DNA from: an uncultured Sutterella sp. | GTDB taxonomy: Bacteria > Pseudomonadota > Gammaproteobacteria > Burkholderiales > Burkholderiaceae_F | DNA length: 10,407 nucleotides | Direction of reading: 5' to 3' | NCBI GenBank assembly: GCA_902477615.1 | Contig: CABSHY010000028.1 | Location: 1 to 10,407 of the forward strand | Part shown: positions 6,427 through 10,407 of the stretch, piece by piece | How positions within the stretch are numbered: the first letter of the stretch is position 1 | How the letters are laid out: every line of letters starts with the position of its first letter | Notes under the pieces: generated by a model | Databases searched by the model: none | Told to the model about the DNA's origin: nothing | The model's input: the letters and a program-made list of their open reading frames with translations, nothing else | Position numbers and translations under genes: made by a program

Positions 6427-7632
6427 TTACTCGTGTCGGACGGCTTCGATCGGATCCATTCGTGCGGCTCGAAGTGCCGGGAAATACCCAAATATTACGC
6501 CCGTGAGTGCAGCAAAACCAAACGCCACAATGTTAATAGCCGGATCAAAAATAAACGGAACATTCATGACTGCAGACAAGATGATGGAGCCGAACAAGGC
6601 AATGATGACACCCAATAATCCACCCAATGCTCCAAGCACAACGGCTTCAATTAAAAATTGCATCAAGACTTCATGCGCCATGGCCCCAATGGCCAATCGC
6701 ACACCAATTTCACGCGTGCGTTCTGTCACGCTCACAAGCATGATGTTCATAATGCCAATGCCGCCCACAATGAGACTCACGGCAGCAACCGCCCCTAAAA
6801 GCGCCGTCATGATTACCGTCGTACTGGAAACCTTACGAGCAATTTCTTCGGTATCCAAAATCATGAAGTTATCGCTATCGTTTGATGAAAGAGAACGACG
6901 TTCACGCATCAAAAGGGTCAAACTGTCAATCACCGTTTGACGCTCCACGTCCTTATCAACGGAAATCAAAATAGCCGACACGCGCGTATTACCACTTACA
7001 CGACGTTGAAAGGTTTGAATGGGCATCACGACCAAGTCGTCTTGGTCGCCACCGATGGCTACTTGTCCCTTACTTTCTAAAACGCCCACAACACGGCAAG
7101 AGAATTGCCCTGTTCTCAACATCTCCCCAATAGGTTCTTCGCCATTAAAAATTTCTTTTTGAATGGTTGCACCAATAATGCAAACGGCAGAACCGGCCGC
7201 TTCTTCTTGCGGTTCAAAAAAGCGCCCTTGGGATAAATTACGATTATCTAAAATAAAATAATCGTTCGTGCTCCCTACCACCTGCGTAGTCCAATTTCTG
7301 CCTTGTGCTACAACCACCATGGAGCGCGAGCGTTGAGGCGCTGCCACCACGACACCGGCAATTTGATTGGTTATCGCTTCAACGTCTTCGAGCTTAAATT
7401 GTGGCGCGCCCCCCATGCCTCCCGCTCCCAATCGTTGACCGGGGCGAAGCATGAGTTGATTGGAGCCTAAACTCTCAATTTGCGTACGCACAGCTTGCGT
7501 AGCGCCATTGCCCACCGTCACCATCGTAATGACAGCAGCCACACCAATCACAACCCCTAAAACAGTTAGGAGAGATCGCATCGGATTGCGATAAATTTGT
7601 CGGATTGCCAATAAAAACGCATTAGTCCACAT
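6427..7632 (-). CDS. MacB-type ABC efflux permease (membrane half)
   Basis: This 401-residue inner-membrane protein has the topology of the MacB membrane domain. One N-terminal membrane helix (about residues 19-41, in SLLTVLGVVIGVAAVITMVTVG) is followed by a large periplasmic domain (about 42-270). Three C-terminal helices lie at about 273-301, 325-352 and 363-385. The FtsX-domain signatures are GGIGIMNIMLVSVTERTREIG (290-310) and the terminal RAARMDPIEAVRHE (388-401). MacB-type pumps are mechanotransmitters: ATP hydrolysis in the cytoplasm drives periplasmic motions that push substrates through the adaptor and channel. The start at 7632 is chosen because AAGGA lies about nine bases upstream and the ATG overlaps the ATPase stop in an 11-base junction (7622-7632). 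The open frame runs on to 7713, but inside the ATPase gene. In E. coli, MacB is one 648-residue chain; here the two halves are separate genes, as in many MacB/LolDE-like systems. Confidence 0.9.
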   Translation of the reverse strand: MWTNAFLLAIRQIYRNPMRSLLTVLGVVIGVAAVITMVTVGNGATQAVRTQIESLGSNQLMLRPGQRLGAGGMGGAPQFKLEDVEAITNQIAGVVVAAPQRSRSMVVVAQGRNWTTQVVGSTNDYFILDNRNLSQGRFFEPQEEAAGSAVCIIGATIQKEIFNGEEPIGEMLRTGQFSCRVVGVLESKGQVAIGGDQDDLVVMPIQTFQRRVSGNTRVSAILISVDKDVERQTVIDSLTLLMRERRSLSSNDSDNFMILDTEEIARKVSSTTVIMTALLGAVAAVSLIVGGIGIMNIMLVSVTERTREIGVRLAIGAMAHEVLMQFLIEAVVLGALGGLLGVIIALFGSIILSAVMNVPFIFDPAINIVAFGFAALTGVIFGYFPALRAARMDPIEAVRHE

Positions 7633-8329
7633 GACGCATATCCTTATCACTATCAAGTCGCCCGTCAAGGAACTGAACAATGCGCTTGGCGTACGCTGCC
7701 ATATCCGGTTCATGCGTCACAAGACCAATCGTAATACCGTCGCTTTCATTTAATTCTCGCAACAGTTCCATGATTTCAACACTGCGTTTACTGTCCAAAC
7801 TCCCCGTCGGTTCATCGGCTAATAGTAAAAGCGGTTTACTCACAATGGCACGAGCAATCGCAACACGTTGCTGTTGCCCACCTGAGAGTTCTGCCGGCGT
7901 ATGGTGCTCCCACGGAAGCAGCCCCACTCGATCAAGTGCCTCTCTGGCCAATTCATGACGATCCTGCGCAGCCATCCCCCGATAAAGCAAAGGCAACTCC
8001 ACATTTTCCAAGGCGGTTGTTCGCGGCAAGAGGTTAAAACCCTGAAACACAAAACCAAAATATTTGCGACGCAACAACGCTCGCTGATCTTGCGTCATTT
8101 GATTGACCGGCACGCCTTTAAAAAGGTACGTTCCGGCGCTCGGTGTATCCAATGCACCTACAATATTCATGCAAGTGGATTTCCCCGACCCCGAAGGTCC
8201 CATCACCGCCACAAATTCCCCCTGATTGATCGACAAAGTGATGCCCTGCAACGCATCAAAGGCCGCATCTCCCACGCCGTAGCGTTTATAAATATCAATC
8301 AGTTGAATTAAGGGCTTTTCTTCAGACAT
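7622..8329 (-). CDS. MacB-type ABC transporter ATP-binding protein
   Basis: This 235-residue cytoplasmic ATPase belongs to the MacB/LolD/FtsE group. All nucleotide-binding motifs are intact: Walker A GPSGSGKS (44-51), Q-loop VFQGFNLL (94-101), ABC signature LSGGQQQR (148-155), Walker B LLLLADEP (167-174) with catalytic E173, D-loop SLD (177-179) and H206 of the switch region in VTHEPDMA. The A-loop aromatic is Y17 in IYKRYG. It should dimerise and power the permease encoded immediately downstream, whose start codon overlaps this stop. The upstream adaptor gene ends three bases before this start, and GGAG inside the adaptor's last codons acts as Shine-Dalgarno. LolD and FtsE share these motifs, but the adaptor and outer-membrane channel in the operon point to MacB-type efflux. 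Confidence 0.93.
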   Translation of the reverse strand: MSEEKPLIQLIDIYKRYGVGDAAFDALQGITLSINQGEFVAVMGPSGSGKSTCMNIVGALDTPSAGTYLFKGVPVNQMTQDQRALLRRKYFGFVFQGFNLLPRTTALENVELPLLYRGMAAQDRHELAREALDRVGLLPWEHHTPAELSGGQQQRVAIARAIVSKPLLLLADEPTGSLDSKRSVEIMELLRELNESDGITIGLVTHEPDMAAYAKRIVQFLDGRLDSDKDMRHVD

Positions 8330-8332
8330 GGC

Positions 8333-9619
8333 TTACTTCTCCGCCTTCTTTTGGCCCGTAATCAACAAGTCGCCCTCTTTGAGTTCGCCCGAAATCACTT
8401 CTGTGCGAATACCGTCCGATGCCCCTGTCACAATCGTTAGCATTTGAGGTGTTTGGTTTCTTAACACCCAAATCTTACTTTGACGCGTTGCCGTTGCGCC
8501 TCCGGCATCCTTCGCTGTTTTATTCACACCTTGTTGATGAGGTGGCCCCATCATCAAACCACTCACAGCACTCTTAGAGGCTGCGTTTGTTGTCTTTGGA
8601 CTGTAACGCAGTGCTGTATTGGGCACTAATAAAACATTTTCTCGATTTTGTGTTTGAATACGAGCCGTTGCGGTCATCCCCGGACGAAGCAATAAATCCG
8701 CATTTTTAACCGTCAAATAAGCGGTGTAGGTCACGACGTTATTGGTCGTATCTTGTGACGGTCCATAAGAGACTTTCGTGAGCGTCGCTGGAAACTCGCG
8801 ATTGGGATAGGCACTCACGGTAAAAGTCGCCGTTTGACCAACTTGCACCACAGCGACATCGGCCTCGTCCACATCAACCTCTAACTCAAGCTCACGCAAA
8901 TCACTCGCCAACGTTAAAAGTTCCACCGCTTGCAATGAAGCCGCTACGGCATAGCCCGGTTCAACAGAACGCGCCAAAATCACGCCATCAATTGAAGCGG
9001 AAATAAAAGCTTTCGTGAGATCGCTTTCTGCGGTCGTGAGTTCTGCCTGCGCGTTTTCAATTTTGGCCTTTGCAACATCAATACTCGCTAAGGCACGTGC
9101 AACCACGGCTGACTGTTCATCCAATTCCGTTTGAGCAGGGGTTTTACCGCCGGACAACTTTCTCACATTTAAAAGACGTTGGTACTTGGCTTTTGCCTCT
9201 TTGTGAGTGGCTTGCGCTTCACTCAGACTTGCCTTAGCACTGGCTAACGATGCTCTTGCCATCGCAACTGAAGCCTTCAATTTCGTCGTGTTTAATTCAA
9301 TGAGCACTTGGTCTTTTTTCACCACATCATTGACGTCAACCAACACCTTTTCAACGATCCCTGACAATTCCGAACCGATCGAAACGGTTTGCTCTGCCTC
9401 TAACGTACCGTTGGCCGTTACATCAACCTTCAACGTTCCGCGCGTTACTTCAGTCGTCATATACTGAGGGGCTGTCCCAGAGTTCCCCCACCACCATACA
9501 ACAGTGCCCAAAACGGCTGCGCCAATCGCGCCCGCTAACACTTTCTTGCGTGTGGACCACTTGGGAGACGTTGCTTCATCAAGAAGCGTTTTGATGGATT
9601 CTTTATCGTTATTACCCAT
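8333..9619 (-). CDS. macA: MacA-type periplasmic adaptor (membrane fusion protein)
   Basis: This 428-residue adaptor should bridge the inner-membrane MacB-type pump and the outer-membrane channel. Order of parts: a hydrophilic N-terminal tail (1-26), one membrane anchor (about 27-44, VLAGAIGAAVLGTVVWWWG), the first half-lipoyl strand (VSIGSELSGIVEKVLVDVNDVVKKDQVLIEL, about 79-109), and an alpha-helical hairpin (about 113-205, rich in Ala, Lys and Glu). Then come the second half-lipoyl (ISASIDGVILARSVEPGYAV, 206-225), a beta-barrel (about 243-322, ending LLLRPGMTATARIQ) and a membrane-proximal domain (325-428). The last domain holds a low-complexity, Ala/Thr/Ser/Lys-rich insert at about 343-380. 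The start at 9619 is chosen over an in-frame ATG at 9661 because AAGGA (9628-9632) lies eight bases upstream and the resulting 8-base overlap with the channel gene is typical of coupled cistrons. Anchoring by a membrane helix instead of a lipid is as in MacA. Substrate unknown; macrolides, peptides, siderophores or lipids are all possible for the family. Confidence 0.9.
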   Translation of the reverse strand: MGNNDKESIKTLLDEATSPKWSTRKKVLAGAIGAAVLGTVVWWWGNSGTAPQYMTTEVTRGTLKVDVTANGTLEAEQTVSIGSELSGIVEKVLVDVNDVVKKDQVLIELNTTKLKASVAMARASLASAKASLSEAQATHKEAKAKYQRLLNVRKLSGGKTPAQTELDEQSAVVARALASIDVAKAKIENAQAELTTAESDLTKAFISASIDGVILARSVEPGYAVAASLQAVELLTLASDLRELELEVDVDEADVAVVQVGQTATFTVSAYPNREFPATLTKVSYGPSQDTTNNVVTYTAYLTVKNADLLLRPGMTATARIQTQNRENVLLVPNTALRYSPKTTNAASKSAVSGLMMGPPHQQGVNKTAKDAGGATATRQSKIWVLRNQTPQMLTIVTGASDGIRTEVISGELKEGDLLITGQKKAEK

Positions 9620-10407
9620 TTTTTTCTTCCTTATCCTGCGCTTCGGGAGTCCAACCACCACCTAAAGCCCGATACAGTTCAACGTAGGCTTGAGCTTGTT
9701 CGGATTGGTTATCCACCACGGCCTCTTGTGCACTTAATTGAGAGCGTAGCGTCGAGAGAACCGTTTCGTAGTCCACTAGGCCGCTTGAGTATTGTTGAAG
9801 TGCCAATTGTGCGGCCAATTCGCTACTTTTTTGAGCACTCAATAGTGATTTTTGACGCGATTGCGTTGTTCTTAATTGGGAAAGCGCATTTTCGGTTTCT
9901 TCCAATGCCGTTACTAAAGCCGCCGTGTATTTTGCTTGTGCCGTATCCAATGCGGCTTTTTGCGTTTCAGTGCCAGCAATGGCTTCACCCCAATTCAATA
10001 TCGGCATGGATAGCGCCCCCACCAAGGCACCGATCCCCGTTCCCGAGGCTCCTAGGGCACTGACTGTTGCAGCCGTGGTTCCGATACTGCCTGAGAGTGA
10101 CAAAGTCGGGAAAAAATCCGCCTGTGCGGCTCTGACTTTATATAAAGCCGCAATGACAGAAGCTCGTGCCGCTTGTACGTCAGGTCGTAGGGAGATGACA
10201 TCGGCTGGGATAGCCACCGCTAAATTCTCTGGTGCCTGAGGTATCGCCTTGGCTGGTAACCCCTTAATCGTTGACAAAGGCAATACGGTCAAACGGGATA
10301 AAGCCGTTTGATAAACATGAATGGAGTGCCGTGCCGTGTCGATTTGCGCCTTCATGCTTTCATAAGAGGCGCTAGCTTGCTCGGCGTCTATCGCCGAAAC
10401 AAGTCCC
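9612..10407 (-). CDS. NodT/TolC-type outer-membrane efflux factor (partial, 5' end outside the window)
   Basis: The frame is open from the right edge to a TAA at 9612-9614, giving 264 complete codons. It starts mid-protein with LVSAIDAEQASASYESMKAQ, a typical helical stretch of the NodT family of RND/MacAB outer-membrane factors. Family hallmarks follow: AIPADVISLRPDVQAAR, then ALYKVRAAQADFFPTLSLSGSIG, SMPILNWG, ALEETENALSQL, LALQQYSSGLVDYETVL and the C-terminal AYVELYRALGGGW. The last 15 or so residues are charged (PEAQDKEEKNG). The mature protein should trimerise into a beta-barrel with a long periplasmic alpha-tunnel that docks on the adaptor. About 200 residues, including the signal or lipoprotein peptide, lie beyond the window. 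The only in-frame ATG here (10355) is an internal methionine, not a start. It is the first visible cistron of the efflux operon and overlaps the adaptor start by 8 bases. Confidence 0.92.
   Translation of the reverse strand, partial: GLVSAIDAEQASASYESMKAQIDTARHSIHVYQTALSRLTVLPLSTIKGLPAKAIPQAPENLAVAIPADVISLRPDVQAARASVIAALYKVRAAQADFFPTLSLSGSIGTTAATVSALGASGTGIGALVGALSMPILNWGEAIAGTETQKAALDTAQAKYTAALVTALEETENALSQLRTTQSRQKSLLSAQKSSELAAQLALQQYSSGLVDYETVLSTLRSQLSAQEAVVDNQSEQAQAYVELYRALGGGWTPEAQDKEEKNG

Noticed and set aside
6427..8329. Separate ATPase and permease frames as a frameshifted single macB
   Set aside because: The permease has its own Shine-Dalgarno and start, the ATPase ends at the normal length for stand-alone family members, and the junction is a clean start/stop overlap.
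1..10407. CRISPR array, tRNA or rRNA genes, insertion sequences, prophage or toxin-antitoxin genes
   Set aside because: No regularly spaced repeats, cloverleaf-like sequences, transposase motifs or small paired toxin genes were recognised on reading the window. Almost all of it is accounted for by the listed genes.

Overview
The window comes from a Gram-negative proteobacterium. It encodes an outer-membrane efflux channel of the NodT/TolC type, a periplasmic adaptor and LysR regulators. The mid-range base composition, the NodT-type factor and the DcuC/AbgA-type genes would fit a gut-associated betaproteobacterium such as a member of the Sutterellaceae. That placement is an impression from style, not something the sequence proves. 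The window is densely coding, with no gene-free stretch over 300 bases.

Layout, left to right. (1) Bases 1-760 (+): the last codons of an unidentified gene, then pyrE (orotate phosphoribosyltransferase, pyrimidine synthesis), closed by a strong intrinsic terminator at 780-824. (2) Bases 847-2704 (-): two tandem, overlapping LysR-type regulator genes, read away from the next block. (3) Bases 2705-2821: a 117-bp divergent control region. (4) Bases 2822-5392 (+): a two-gene operon of a DcuC-family carrier and an M20D amidohydrolase that resembles E. coli AbgA along its whole length. It ends at a probably bidirectional terminator (5423-5457). (5) Bases 5468-10407 (-): a tightly packed operon, read from the right edge leftwards: NodT/TolC-type channel (cut by the window end), MacA-type adaptor, MacB-type ATPase, MacB-type permease, and an NMT1/SsuA-like periplasmic solute-binding protein.

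How the parts may work together. The carrier and hydrolase form a plausible import-and-cleave pair for an N-acylated or amide-linked amino-acid compound, controlled by one or both neighbouring LysR proteins. This resembles the E. coli abgR/abgABT plan, but with a DcuC-type carrier in place of AbgT and no AbgB in view. The right-hand operon is a tripartite MacAB-TolC-type efflux pump whose MacB is split into separate ATPase and permease genes. A solute-binding protein of a kind normally used for import is attached as the last cistron. Junctions inside that operon are an 8-bp overlap, a 3-bp gap, an 11-bp overlap and a 17-bp gap, so translational coupling is likely.

No RNA genes, CRISPR array, insertion sequence or phage gene was seen. 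The most interesting points are the binding protein in an efflux operon, the carrier-hydrolase pairing with two overlapping LysR genes, and an altered PRPP-loop residue in PyrE.
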